The notes below the pieces were generated by a model. It was not told the origin of the DNA, made no database searches, and saw only the letters and a program-made list of their open reading frames with translations. This document shows positions 24,889 to 33,670 of a stretch of 64,000 nucleotides of DNA, piece by piece. The position numbers and the translations under genes are program-made. Source of the stretch: Methylobacteriaceae bacterium (GTDB lineage Bacteria; Pseudomonadota; Alphaproteobacteria; Rhizobiales; Beijerinckiaceae); the NCBI GenBank assembly GCA_947444195.1, contig CANEZL010000012.1:1-64000 (forward strand). Reading direction: 5' to 3'. The first letter of the stretch is position 1. Every line of letters starts with the position of its first letter.

Positions 24889-27800
24889 TCAGGGTCCGCC
24901 GAGGGCCGATGCCCGCTGGAACCGGGCGAAGCGCAGGGCCAGGATCGGCAGAACCGCGAGGTTCAGGAGCATCGAGGTGGCGAGGCCGCCCAGGATCACG
25001 ACCGCCATGGGCCCCTCGATCTCGCGCCCCGGCTCGCCCGCGCCGAGCGCCAGGGGCAGCAGGCCGAGCCCGGTCACCAGGGAGGTCATCAGGATCGGCA
25101 CGAGGCGGTCGCTCGCGCCCTCGATCGCCGTCGCCTCGTTCCAGGGTCGGCCCTCGGCACCGACGAGCTGCTCGTAATGGGCGATCATCATGATCGTGTT
25201 GCGCAGCGAGATGCCGAACAGGGTCACGAAGCCGACGATCGAGCCGAGGGAGACCACGGCACCGGTCGCCGCCACCGCCCAGACGCCGCCGACGAAGGCG
25301 AACGGCGTGTTGGCGAGAACCAGGACGAGATTGGCCGTCGAACCGATCGCGATCGCCAGCAGCAGCACGATGCCCAGGCCCGCGAGCCCCGTCCAGAGGG
25401 CGAGATCGCGCCGCGCCTGGGCCTGCGTCTCGGCGGCGCCGCCGAAGCCGAGATAGACGCCGGAGGGCAGGCTCACCGCGCGCGCGAGCTTGCGCTTGGC
25501 CGCCTCGGTGAAGGAGACGACGTCGCGGCCCACGACGTTCGATGTCACCGCGCGCACGCGCTGCGCTCCCACATGGGCGATGGCGTAGCGGCCGGAGGTC
25601 TCGTAGACGTCGGCGACCTGGGCGAGGCGGATGTAGTTGCCCCGCGGGGTGCGCAGGGGCAGGTCGCCCAGCGTCGAGACGCGGGTGCGCGCCGCGCGGT
25701 CGAGCACCACCACCACGTTGAAGACGGCGTTGCCCTCGTAGGTCTGGCCCACGATGTCCCCCTGATAGGCGGTGCGCACGATCTCCAGCACGCCGACGGC
25801 GTCGAGGCCCCAGTGGCGGAGGTCGTTCGGACGCAGGGACACGTTGACCTGCGGCAGGCCGAGCTGGGACCGGAGCTGGACGTCGGCGGCGCCCCTGACC
25901 TCCGCGAGTTCCCGCGCCACGTCGCGGGCGGCCGCCTCGATCCGGTCGAGGTCGGAGCCGTAGACGCTGACCACCACCGGCGCGGTGTAGCCCGAGACCA
26001 CCTCCTCGATGCGCTCGGCCAGGAAGGTCTTGAGGGAGAAGGTGGCCCCCGGCGTCGCCGCCATCAGCGCCCGGATCTCCGCCTCGGCCCGCGCCTGGGC
26101 CGCGCCGTCGAGGCCGGGCTCCAGATCGATATGGATCTCGCTGTCGTGCGTGCCGCCGAGATCGTAGCCGGCCTCGGCGCGCCCGGTCTGCTGGGCGACC
26201 GCGCGCACCCCGGGCACGGCCTTCAGCCCCGCGGCGAGATGGCCGCCGAGCCGCAGGGTCTCCTGCAGCGCGGTGCCCGGCGCGGTCGACATGTGCAGGA
26301 TGAGGTGGCCCTCCTTCAGGTCCGGCAGGAAGGTGCCGCCGAAGCGGGGCACCAGCGCGGCGCTCGCGAGCGTCACGATCAGGCTCGCCGCCACGACGAG
26401 CCGCGGGCGCCGGCCGATGCGCCGGAGCAGGCCGGCATAGGAGCCGCGCAGGGCGCGCATCAGGGGCGGGTCGCGGGCGGGCACCTGCCTGCCCCCGGCC
26501 AGGAGCAGCATCGCCAGGGCCGGCGTCACCGTGAGGGCGACGACGAGGGAGGCCAGCACCGCCAGGATGTAGGCGAGCGCCAGGGGGCCGAACAGGCGGC
26601 CGGGCACGCCCGAGAGCGCCAGCACCGGCAGGAAGACCAGCAGCACCGCGACGGTGGCGTAGACCACCGAGACGCGCACCTCCAGCACCGCGTCGAGCAC
26701 CACCGCGCCCCTCGGCCTGGCCTGCGCGCCGAGACGCAGGTTCTCGCGCAGGCGCCGGGTGGCGTTCTCGATGCCGATCACCGCGTCGTCCACCACCTCG
26801 CCGATGGCGATGGCGAGTCCGCCCAGGGTCATGGTGTTGAGGCTCTGCCCGAAGGCGCCGAGCACCAGCACGGCGCCGAGCAGCGAGAGCGGGATCGCGG
26901 TGGCGCTGATCAGCGCGCTGCGCCAGTCGAGCAGGAACACGATCAGCACCGCGACGACGAGGACGCCGCCGAGGGCCAGGGTGCGCATCACGTTGCCGGT
27001 GGCCTGCGCGACGAAGTCGGCGGGGCGGAACAGGTCGGTCCGCATCACGATCCCGTCCCGCTCCAGGCCGGGGCGCAATTCCGCCAGCGCCGCCTCGACC
27101 TTGGCCGTCACGTCGAGGGTGTTGGCGCCGTACTGCGCGCCCACCATGAGCAGCACGCCGGGCTTCCCGTCGATCAGGGCCGCGCTGATCGCCGGCTCCG
27201 GCTCCGCGGCGACATCGGCCACGTCGCCGAGCACCACGCTGGCGCCGCCCTCGTTGATCAGCACGGTCCGGGCCACCGCCTCGGGGGTCAGGGACTGCCC
27301 GTCCGTCTGGAGGGTGATGCGCTGGTTGACCGTGTCGATGAAGCCGGCGCCGCGCACCCCCGTCGCCTTGCGGCCGGCCGCGAGCACGTCGTCGAGGCCG
27401 AGCCGGAAGCGGATCAGATCCTGCGGCCGGACCTGGATGCGGATGGAGCGCACGTCGCCCCCGTAGATCAGGACCTCGCCGACGCCGGGGGCGGCGAGCA
27501 GCCTCAGGCGCAGGCGCCAGTCCGCCACCGTGCGCAGTTCCATCAGCGAGCGCGCCGGCGCGGTCAGCCCGATCAGCAGGACCGAACTCGTGGAGGAGGT
27601 CAGCGCCGTCATCGCGGGCGGCAGGACGCCCTGCGGCAGGCGGTTGTTCAGCGTGGCGATCCGCTCGTTCACGAGCTGGCGCGCCCGGTAGATGTCGCTG
27701 CCGGGCCCGAACGTGGCGGAGACGACGGACAGGCCCTGGATCGAGTTCGAGCGCAGGATCGCGAGGCCGGGCAGGCCGCCGATCGCCACCTCCACCGCCT

Positions 27801-28092
27801 GCGTCACCAGCACCTCGACCTGCTCGGGGTTGAGCCCCGGCGCCTCGGTCTGCACCGTCACCGTGGGAGGCGCGAATTCCGGGAAGACGTCGTAGCGGGC
27901 CGAGCCCAGCGCGACGACGCCGTAGAACAGGAGCGCGAGCGCCAGGGCGACGACGATCCCCGGCCGCCGCACCGCGAAGGCGACGACGGCGGCCTGCGGG
28001 CCGGACCGGGCGGGGCGCGCGACGGGGCGCGCGGCAGGCGGATGGGGGCGCGGCCGGGCCTCGCCCGCGGGGGGTCTCTCGGAGGCGCTCAC
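24889..28092 (-). CDS. RND efflux transporter, heavy-metal (CzcA/CusA) type permease
   Basis: The 1067-residue inner-membrane pump has the RND plan: a first membrane helix (GIVVALALALLFYGVVALG), a large periplasmic loop beginning FPEFAPPTVTVQTEAPGLNPEQVE (the HME start pattern), six helices including TM4 GGLAIAIGEVVDDAVIGIEN (HME-type acidic relay residues), the mid-protein repeat SRFGGTFLPDLKEGHL and a second loop, then the last helices. HME pumps drive metal ions or, in some cases, other cations out by proton antiport; the metal is not readable. GTG is the start. The adaptor gene lies 9 nt upstream; no outer-membrane factor is in the window. Confidence 0.9.
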   Translation of the reverse strand: MSASERPPAGEARPRPHPPAARPVARPARSGPQAAVVAFAVRRPGIVVALALALLFYGVVALGSARYDVFPEFAPPTVTVQTEAPGLNPEQVEVLVTQAVEVAIGGLPGLAILRSNSIQGLSVVSATFGPGSDIYRARQLVNERIATLNNRLPQGVLPPAMTALTSSTSSVLLIGLTAPARSLMELRTVADWRLRLRLLAAPGVGEVLIYGGDVRSIRIQVRPQDLIRFRLGLDDVLAAGRKATGVRGAGFIDTVNQRITLQTDGQSLTPEAVARTVLINEGGASVVLGDVADVAAEPEPAISAALIDGKPGVLLMVGAQYGANTLDVTAKVEAALAELRPGLERDGIVMRTDLFRPADFVAQATGNVMRTLALGGVLVVAVLIVFLLDWRSALISATAIPLSLLGAVLVLGAFGQSLNTMTLGGLAIAIGEVVDDAVIGIENATRRLRENLRLGAQARPRGAVVLDAVLEVRVSVVYATVAVLLVFLPVLALSGVPGRLFGPLALAYILAVLASLVVALTVTPALAMLLLAGGRQVPARDPPLMRALRGSYAGLLRRIGRRPRLVVAASLIVTLASAALVPRFGGTFLPDLKEGHLILHMSTAPGTALQETLRLGGHLAAGLKAVPGVRAVAQQTGRAEAGYDLGGTHDSEIHIDLEPGLDGAAQARAEAEIRALMAATPGATFSLKTFLAERIEEVVSGYTAPVVVSVYGSDLDRIEAAARDVARELAEVRGAADVQLRSQLGLPQVNVSLRPNDLRHWGLDAVGVLEIVRTAYQGDIVGQTYEGNAVFNVVVVLDRAARTRVSTLGDLPLRTPRGNYIRLAQVADVYETSGRYAIAHVGAQRVRAVTSNVVGRDVVSFTEAAKRKLARAVSLPSGVYLGFGGAAETQAQARRDLALWTGLAGLGIVLLLAIAIGSTANLVLVLANTPFAFVGGVWAVAATGAVVSLGSIVGFVTLFGISLRNTIMMIAHYEQLVGAEGRPWNEATAIEGASDRLVPILMTSLVTGLGLLPLALGAGEPGREIEGPMAVVILGGLATSMLLNLAVLPILALRFARFQRASALGGP

Positions 28093-28101
28093 GGTCCGGG
28101 C

Positions 28102-29208
28102 TCAGTCATCGTCCCCGTCGCCCACCTCCGTGCCCTGGCTCCGCATCTCCTCGGACAGCACGGCCTGCGGCCCGGTGACGACGATCTCGCTCTCGCTGCC
28201 GAGATCCGCGATCACGAAGGAATCCTCCGACATCGGCACGTCGACCGTGATCCGGTGGCGGGCGAAGGCGTCCTTGCCGACGCTCCTGTAGATCCAGGCG
28301 CCCCCCTGCCAGTGCACCACCGCGCTCTCCGGCACGGCGATGCCGCTGGCGTGGCGCGGCGACGTCAGGAAGGCGCTCACGCTCATGCCGGGCAGGAGGC
28401 CGCTGTCGCCCGCCACGATGTAGAAGGAGCTCACGCCCTGGATGCGCTGGTCGGTCCGGGTCGCGGGGGAGACGTAGGCGAGGGGGACGCGCTCGCTCTG
28501 CGGGGGCACCTCGGCGAAGGCGCTGGCGGGGGACAGCTTCAGGGTCTCGCCGGGCGGCAGCGTCACCTGCACCAGGAAATCGGTGCGCTCGATGAGGCGG
28601 GTGACGAGGCCCGACCGCTCGATGATCGCGCGGCCGATCACCGGCCCCCATTCCTGCCGGGCGGTCGCGGCCAGGGTGCCGACCTGCGATTGCGCGGCGG
28701 CGAGGGCGGCCTGGTCGGTCTGGAACGTGCCCTCGGCGGTCTCGACCTGCACCCGCGTCGCGTACTGGCCGAGATTGCGCGCGCGCAGGTTGGCGCTGCG
28801 GGAGACCTCGGCCTTGGCCTGGGCGGTCTGCAGCTGCGCCCTGGCGCTGGCGTAGCTGTTGGTCAGTTCCGTGACGCGGGCGATGTCCAGCACGCTGCCA
28901 TAGGCCTGGATCTCGACCGCGTGGGCCCGGCTGGTGAGATGGGCCGTCTCGACCCCGATCCGCTCGCGCTCCGCATCGGTCAGCCGCACGAGGACGCGGC
29001 CGCCCTCGACCGCGGTGCGGACCACCGGCAGGGCCCGCTCCGGCCCGTGGGCGGCCGGCGGCGCGGCGGTGCCGGGTTCCGGACGGTCGGCGAGGAGCGC
29101 CCCCGTCCGCGTCCACAGCTCCGCGCCGGCCCCGGTCAGGGTGAGGCCCGCGGTCGCGGCCACGCCGAGCGCGACGCCCGCGAGCATTCCTCCCCAACCT
29201 GCCGCCAT
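28102..29208 (-). CDS. RND efflux periplasmic adaptor (membrane fusion protein)
   Basis: The 368-residue product from ATG 29208 (GGGAG upstream; a GTG 15 nt further up is the alternative) has an N-terminal membrane anchor (GGMLAGVALGVAATAGLTL), a barrel-sandwich start VEIQAYGSVLDIARV, a long helical hairpin (YASARAQLQTAQAKAEVSRS...QTDQAALAAAQSQVGTLAAT), the second lipoyl half (IIERSGLVTRLIERTDFLVQVTLPPG) and a C-terminal beta-barrel with AWIYRSVGKDAFARHRITVD. It links the pump to an outer-membrane channel. It ends 9 nt before the pump gene. It has no N-terminal His-rich metal-binding segment. Confidence 0.88.
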   Translation of the reverse strand: MAAGWGGMLAGVALGVAATAGLTLTGAGAELWTRTGALLADRPEPGTAAPPAAHGPERALPVVRTAVEGGRVLVRLTDAERERIGVETAHLTSRAHAVEIQAYGSVLDIARVTELTNSYASARAQLQTAQAKAEVSRSANLRARNLGQYATRVQVETAEGTFQTDQAALAAAQSQVGTLAATARQEWGPVIGRAIIERSGLVTRLIERTDFLVQVTLPPGETLKLSPASAFAEVPPQSERVPLAYVSPATRTDQRIQGVSSFYIVAGDSGLLPGMSVSAFLTSPRHASGIAVPESAVVHWQGGAWIYRSVGKDAFARHRITVDVPMSEDSFVIADLGSESEIVVTGPQAVLSEEMRSQGTEVGDGDDD

Positions 29209-29303
29209 CGGGCGCTCCCGCACGCCGTGCCGGGGGCACGGATTGCCACTTTATCCCGACTCTGATGGCGAGATTTCAAGGCCCGGTCAATGCGCGGGCG
29301 CGC

Positions 29304-29600
29304 TCACGCACCGGCTTCGTCCACGATCTCCAGCGTGCGCAGGATCGCGAGGCCGATCCGCTCGGCGTCCGTCTCGCCCACGGCGTCGTCGGGCAGGACG
29401 GCGACCGTCTCCACCGCGTCGGCGGCCTCGGGGCCGACGACGATCCGCAGCGCCTGCCCTTCGGGTCCGGCCTCGGCCCGGATCAACGCCACGAGATAGC
29501 CGGCCGCGGTCCCGTAGACCCGGAGCGGGTGATACGCCTCCGCCGCGGCGTCGGGCGCCGCGGGTGGGCGGCCGAAGGTCGGGCGGATGACGTTGTCCAT
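29304..29600 (-). CDS. Small hypothetical protein
   Basis: From ATG 29600 the frame gives 98 residues: MDNVIRPTFGRPPAA, then a folded-looking part YHPLRVYGTAAGYLVALIRA, ALRIVVGPEAADAVETVAVL and ERIGLAILRTLEIVDEAGA. It reads as a small alpha/beta protein without signal peptide, and no family is recognised. The tRNA-His gene lies upstream, 158 bp away on the same strand. Confidence 0.6.
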   Translation of the reverse strand: MDNVIRPTFGRPPAAPDAAAEAYHPLRVYGTAAGYLVALIRAEAGPEGQALRIVVGPEAADAVETVAVLPDDAVGETDAERIGLAILRTLEIVDEAGA

Positions 29601-29758
29601 GGGCGGGATGCCTTGGTGCCAGTTCGCCGCAGCCCCAGCGAACCGCGGGGCGGGGAGCGTCCCGATCCGCCCGCGGGGCACGGCCTTCGAGGACGCAGCG
29701 ACCAACGAAACAGGGGCCGGCCTTCGAGCCAACCCCCTGACGGTACGGTCGATTTTGA

Positions 29759-29835
29759 TGGTACCACCGCCCCGGCTCGAACGGGGGACCCCCAGATCCA
29801 CAATCTGGTGCTCTAACCAACTGAGCTACGGCGGC
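29759..29835 (-). tRNA. tRNA-His (anticodon GTG), CCA encoded
   Basis: The 77-nt cloverleaf has acceptor GCCGCCG pairing with CGGTGGT, D arm TAGCTCAGTTGG, anticodon stem CCAGA/TCTGG around TTGTGGA (anticodon GTG), T arm CCCCGTTCGAGCCGGGG and an encoded CCA. The discriminator is A73 and the base before position 1 is T, so neither the G-1 nor the C73 of ordinary bacterial tRNA-His is present. That is the known exception in a large group of Alphaproteobacteria, whose HisRS tolerates it. Confidence 0.97.
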
Positions 29836-30014
29836 ACTGGGGGTCGTTTATCCTGCGTCGATCGGGATTTCAAGCCGCCCCCGTCACCCGCATCCGCGCT
29901 GTGGACGGGACCCCGCGCGGCGCCCTAAGTGCATCGGGCGAGGGCGTCCGTTCCGGGGCGCTCCCCCGTCCGTCACGACGCGGCGGTGTGTATGTCGGAC
30001 ATGCAGAGGACGGT

Positions 30015-31940
30015 GTGAGCCAGCCGCCCATCCAGGCCGCTCGACTGAAGGATCCGCGGCCCGGGGACGCGGCCGGCCCCGCACCCTCCGCGAAGCCCGC
30101 GGGCACGCGCGCGGGCCCGGAGGGGGGCCGGCGGGGCTGGATGCAGGCGCCGGAGCGGCTGCGCGCCTTCGTCCGGCGCAGCGAGGCCGGCATGGTGCTG
30201 CTGGCGGCGGCCACCGGGTGCGTGGGCGGCGTCGTGGTCTCGGCCATGTCCCTGGCGACGCAGGCCTTGCGGGAATTCCTCTACCGGCTGCCGCACGGGA
30301 CCCGCCTCAGCGCGGCGGAGGGGCTCGATCCGCTGGTGCTGCTGCTGGCGCCCTGCTTCGGCGGCGTGCTGCTCGGCCTGCTCCTGCTGGTGGCCGGCCG
30401 CCTGCGCGCCCTGCGGCGGCGCCCGACCATCGATCCCATCGAGGCCAACGCCCTGCACGGGGGGCGCATGTCCCTGCGCGACAGCCTGTACGTGGCCCTG
30501 CAGAACGTGGTCTCGAACGGCAGCGGCGCCTCGGTGGGGCTGGAGGCCGGCTACACCCAGCTCTGCGCCGGGATCAGCTCGCGCCTGGGCATCGCCTTCG
30601 AGATGCGGCGGGCGGACCTGCGCACCCTGGTCGGCTGCGGCGCGGCGGCCGCCATCGCCGCGGCCTTCGGCGCGCCGCTCACCGGCGCCTTCTACGCCTT
30701 CGAGCTCATCATCGGCACCTACACCATCGCCACCCTGACGCCCGTGGTGGTGGCGGCGCTCTGCGGCAGCCTCGTCGCCCGCGCCCTCGTCTACACCGAG
30801 CCCCTCGTCGACATCTCGAACATGCAGGCGGTGACGACCTCCACGGTGACGAGCGCCGAGATCCTGCCGAGCCTCGCCCTCGGCCTCGCCTGCGCCGGGC
30901 TCGCGGTCCTGATCATGCGCGGCGTGACCCTGGTGGAGCGCGTGGTCCAGGCGAGCCGGATCCCGCGCTTCGCGGCGCCCGCGCTCGGCGGTCTCTGCGT
31001 CGGGGCGCTCGCGCTGGTGGCGAGCCCGCAGGTGCTCTCGGGCGGGCACGGCGCCCTGCACCTGCACTTCGCCGAGCACGCGGACGATTACGGCATCGGC
31101 GCGCTCGCGGCCCTGTTCGCGGCGAAAGCCACGGCCTCGGCGATCTCGATCGGCTCAGGCTTCCGCGGCGGCCTGTTCTTCGCCTCGCTGTTCCTCGGGG
31201 CGCTCGCCGGCAAGCTCTTCGCCCTCGCCGCGCCCCTCCTCGTGCCGGGGCTGGCGGCCTTCGGCCTGACCCCGCTCGCCTACGCCGTGATCGGCATGAG
31301 CGCGCTCGCCGTGGCGGTGATCGGCGGCCCGCTGACCATGACCTTCCTGGCTCTCGAAGTGACCGGCAGCCTGCCCATCACCGGCCTCGTGCTGGCCGCG
31401 GTGATCGCCTCCTCGCTCACGGTGCGGAAGACCTTCGGCTACTCCTTCGCCACCTGGCGCTTCCACCTGCGCGGCGAGAGCATCCGCAGCGCCCACGATA
31501 TCGGCTGGATCCGCACGCTCACCGTGGGCCGCCTGATGCGCCGCGACATCCGCCCCGTCGCCCTCGACACGCCGCTGCCGGCCTTCCTGCGCGCGCACCC
31601 GATCGGCTCGCCCTCGCGGGTGATCGTGGTGGACGAGGCGGAGCGCTATGCCGGGATGGTGCTGGTGCCCGAGGCGCACGCCGCCGCCCGCGACGCGGGG
31701 GAGGGCGAGGCGGTGAAGCTCGCGGACGTGGTGCAGCAGCCGAAGGACTTCCTGACCCCGGAGATGAACGCCAAGGAGGCGGTCGCCGCCTTCGACCGGA
31801 CCGAGAGCGAGGCCCTCGCCGTGGTCGACAGCGCGGCCGAGCGCCGGGTGATCGGCATGCTCACCGAGAGCCACACGCTCAAGCGCTACAGCGACGAGCT
31901 GGAGCGCCAGCGCCGGACGATCGCGGGCGAACCCGCCTGA
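30015..31940 (+). CDS. CLC-family chloride channel/transporter with C-terminal CBS region
   Basis: The product is about 641 residues from GTG 30015 (AGAGGA upstream); an ATG at 30141 is an alternative, and the frame opens at 29901. After a soluble N-terminus about 90 residues long, ten or more membrane helices follow. CLC filter motifs are visible: GSGASVGLEAGYTQ, which carries the gating Glu in the G-x-E-A-G version of GREGP, GSGFRGGLFFASLFLG for the second filter loop, and PLTGAFYAFELI. After the membrane part (about 500) a soluble CBS-like pair begins (VGRLMRRDIRPV... and RVIGMLTESHTLKRYSDEL). It should move chloride across the inner membrane. It follows the tRNA divergently. Confidence 0.88.
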   Translation: MSQPPIQAARLKDPRPGDAAGPAPSAKPAGTRAGPEGGRRGWMQAPERLRAFVRRSEAGMVLLAAATGCVGGVVVSAMSLATQALREFLYRLPHGTRLSAAEGLDPLVLLLAPCFGGVLLGLLLLVAGRLRALRRRPTIDPIEANALHGGRMSLRDSLYVALQNVVSNGSGASVGLEAGYTQLCAGISSRLGIAFEMRRADLRTLVGCGAAAAIAAAFGAPLTGAFYAFELIIGTYTIATLTPVVVAALCGSLVARALVYTEPLVDISNMQAVTTSTVTSAEILPSLALGLACAGLAVLIMRGVTLVERVVQASRIPRFAAPALGGLCVGALALVASPQVLSGGHGALHLHFAEHADDYGIGALAALFAAKATASAISIGSGFRGGLFFASLFLGALAGKLFALAAPLLVPGLAAFGLTPLAYAVIGMSALAVAVIGGPLTMTFLALEVTGSLPITGLVLAAVIASSLTVRKTFGYSFATWRFHLRGESIRSAHDIGWIRTLTVGRLMRRDIRPVALDTPLPAFLRAHPIGSPSRVIVVDEAERYAGMVLVPEAHAAARDAGEGEAVKLADVVQQPKDFLTPEMNAKEAVAAFDRTESEALAVVDSAAERRVIGMLTESHTLKRYSDELERQRRTIAGEPA

Positions 31941-32013
31941 TTGTCAGCCCCCGGCGTTGACCGGGGCCGGCCGCGGCGTCAGTCCGGTCGGACAGAACAG
32001 GATGGAGGACACC

Positions 32014-33090
32014 ATGGCGCCCGCCCGCACGCACCGCATCGCGGTCATTCCCGGCGACGGCATCGGGAAGGAGGTGGTGCCCGAGGGCGTGCGGGTGCTG
32101 GAGGCGGCGGCCAAGCGCCACGGCTTCGCACTCGAGCTCGACTGGTTCGATTTCGCGTCCTGCGACTACTACGAGCGGCACGGGCGGATGATGCCCGAGG
32201 ATTGGAAGGCGCAGATCGGCTCCCACGACGCGATCTTCTTCGGGGCGGTGGGCATGCCGGCCCGCGTGCCCGACCACATCTCGCTCTGGGGCTCGCTGAT
32301 CCTGTTCCGGCGCGAGTTCGACCAGTACGTCAACCTGCGCCCCGTGCGCCTGATGCCGGGCGTGCCGAGCCCGCTCGCCGGCCGCGAGCCCGGCGACATC
32401 GACTTCTGGGTGGTCCGCGAGAACACGGAGGGCGAGTACTCGAACGCGGGCGGGCGCATGTTCGCCGGCACCGAGCGCGAGTTCGCCGTGCAGGAATCGG
32501 TCTTCACCCGCCACGGCACCGACCGGGTGCTGCGCTTCGCCTTCGAGCTCGCGCAGTCGCGCCCGAAGCGGCACCTCACCTCGGCCACGAAGTCCAACGG
32601 CATCTCGATCACCATGCCGTTCTGGGACGAGCGGGTGAAGGCGGTGGCCGAGAGCTACCCGGATGTCCGGTGGGACCAGTACCACATCGACATCCTCACC
32701 GCGCATTTCGTGCTCAACCCGGACCGGTTCGACGTGGTCGTCGCCTCGAACCTGTTCGGCGACATCCTCTCGGATCTCGGCCCCGCCTGCACCGGCACGA
32801 TCGGCATCGCGCCGTCGGGCAACATCAACCCGGAGCGGCTCTTCCCCTCGGTGTTCGAGCCGGTGCACGGTTCGGCCCCCGACATCGCGGGCCAGGGCAT
32901 CGCCAACCCGATCGGCCAGATCTGGTCGGGGGCGATGATGCTGGAGCATCTCGGCGAGCGCGAGGCCGCGGCCGAGATCGTCTCCGGCATCGAGCGGGTG
33001 CTCGCCGAGCGCACGCTGCGCACGCGCGACCTCGGCGGCAACGCCGACACGCAGGCCTGCGGCAAGGCGGTGGAGCAGGCGCTGGGCTGA
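32014..33090 (+). CDS. Tartrate dehydrogenase / D-malate dehydrogenase family (isopropylmalate-dehydrogenase-like)
   Basis: The 358-residue product belongs to the beta-decarboxylating dehydrogenases: RIAVIPGDGIGKEVVPEG at the start, the substrate loop LWGSLILFRREFDQYVNLRP, VVRENTEGEYSN, the metal ligands in VVVASNLFGDILSDLGP and the end EPVHGSAPDIAGQGIANP. The LWG-loop and the FGAVGMP start of that loop point to tartrate or D-malate enzymes rather than LeuB. It should oxidise and decarboxylate tartrate or D-malate using NAD. GGAGGA is 6 nt before ATG 32014, which decides the start over an upstream ATG at 32002. It is a single gene. Confidence 0.88.
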   Translation: MAPARTHRIAVIPGDGIGKEVVPEGVRVLEAAAKRHGFALELDWFDFASCDYYERHGRMMPEDWKAQIGSHDAIFFGAVGMPARVPDHISLWGSLILFRREFDQYVNLRPVRLMPGVPSPLAGREPGDIDFWVVRENTEGEYSNAGGRMFAGTEREFAVQESVFTRHGTDRVLRFAFELAQSRPKRHLTSATKSNGISITMPFWDERVKAVAESYPDVRWDQYHIDILTAHFVLNPDRFDVVVASNLFGDILSDLGPACTGTIGIAPSGNINPERLFPSVFEPVHGSAPDIAGQGIANPIGQIWSGAMMLEHLGEREAAAEIVSGIERVLAERTLRTRDLGGNADTQACGKAVEQALG

Positions 33091-33159
33091 CGCCTGCTCG
33101 ACGGGGCTCCCGGGTCGCTCGGACGATCGGCCCGGGTTGCCCCATCCACGGCCCGCCCC

Positions 33160-33283
33160 GAGGCCACGGCCCGCCCCGAGGCGCCGAAGCGACGCGGAGG
33201 CCGCGACGGAGACCTCCGGAGGGCGCAGTGATCCCTGGAGCCCTCCTCCGAGGCCGCTGACGCGGCACCCCAGGATGATGAGA
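33160..33283. repeat. Dispersed repeat, family C
   Basis: It repeats blocks found at 16850-16982: GGAGACCTCCGGAGGGCGC, ATCCCTGGAG and CCTCCTCCGAGGCCG, ending in CCAGGATGATGAG. It lies in the gap after the dehydrogenase gene. Confidence 0.6.
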
Positions 33284-33583
33284 GCCCCGGAGAGGCAACG
33301 CGGATGCCCCCCGACGGTCATCGCGTATCCCGATGACCTCACCATCTCATCCCGCGGTGCCGCCGGAACGGTCTCCGGGGTGGCTTTCGGGCACCCCCAT
33401 CTGTTGCGCGGACGCAACGATTCACACAGCTGCTCGCGGAATATTGTGGCACCTGCCACCGAGCCAGCCATTCGTGCGACGCCGAAACGTTTTCCGCGGC
33501 AACGTCTTGCAAAGCTTGCCGCGAACCATTCCAAGTAACGCGGCGGCTTCGATTTTTAATAAATCCAAAACACAGCGTTTGCG

Positions 33584-33595
33584 AATGAATTCATT
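33584..33595. promoter_or_regulatory. Candidate iron-regulator operator
   Basis: AATGAATTCATT is a perfect 12-bp palindrome in the AT-rich leader, about 76 bp before the start of the receptor gene. Fur, Irr or RirA sites would be expected in front of a siderophore receptor, but the match to any one consensus is not strong. Confidence 0.35.
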
Positions 33596-33670
33596 TCTGT
33601 CCTAGCGATCGATCCAGGCCGGACACCGAACACTGCGTTCCCCGTTCGGCGCCAACCGGGACTCGGCATC

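Larger units (their letters stand above)
33091..33670. other. Intergenic region upstream of the siderophore receptor
   Basis: These 580 bases contain a family C repeat (33160-33283), then 380 bp with falling GC content toward 33600 (AT-rich tracts such as TTTTTAATAAATCC), which is the promoter region of the receptor. A perfect 12-bp palindrome at 33584-33595 may be an operator. No gene was seen. Confidence 0.65.

Noticed and set aside
24862..29265. Open frame of 1467 codons on the plus strand opposite the RND pump and adaptor
   Set aside because: It is antisense to two genes with clear family motifs; its product is low-complexity His/Arg/Gly/Asp-rich, typical of frame shadows in high-GC DNA.
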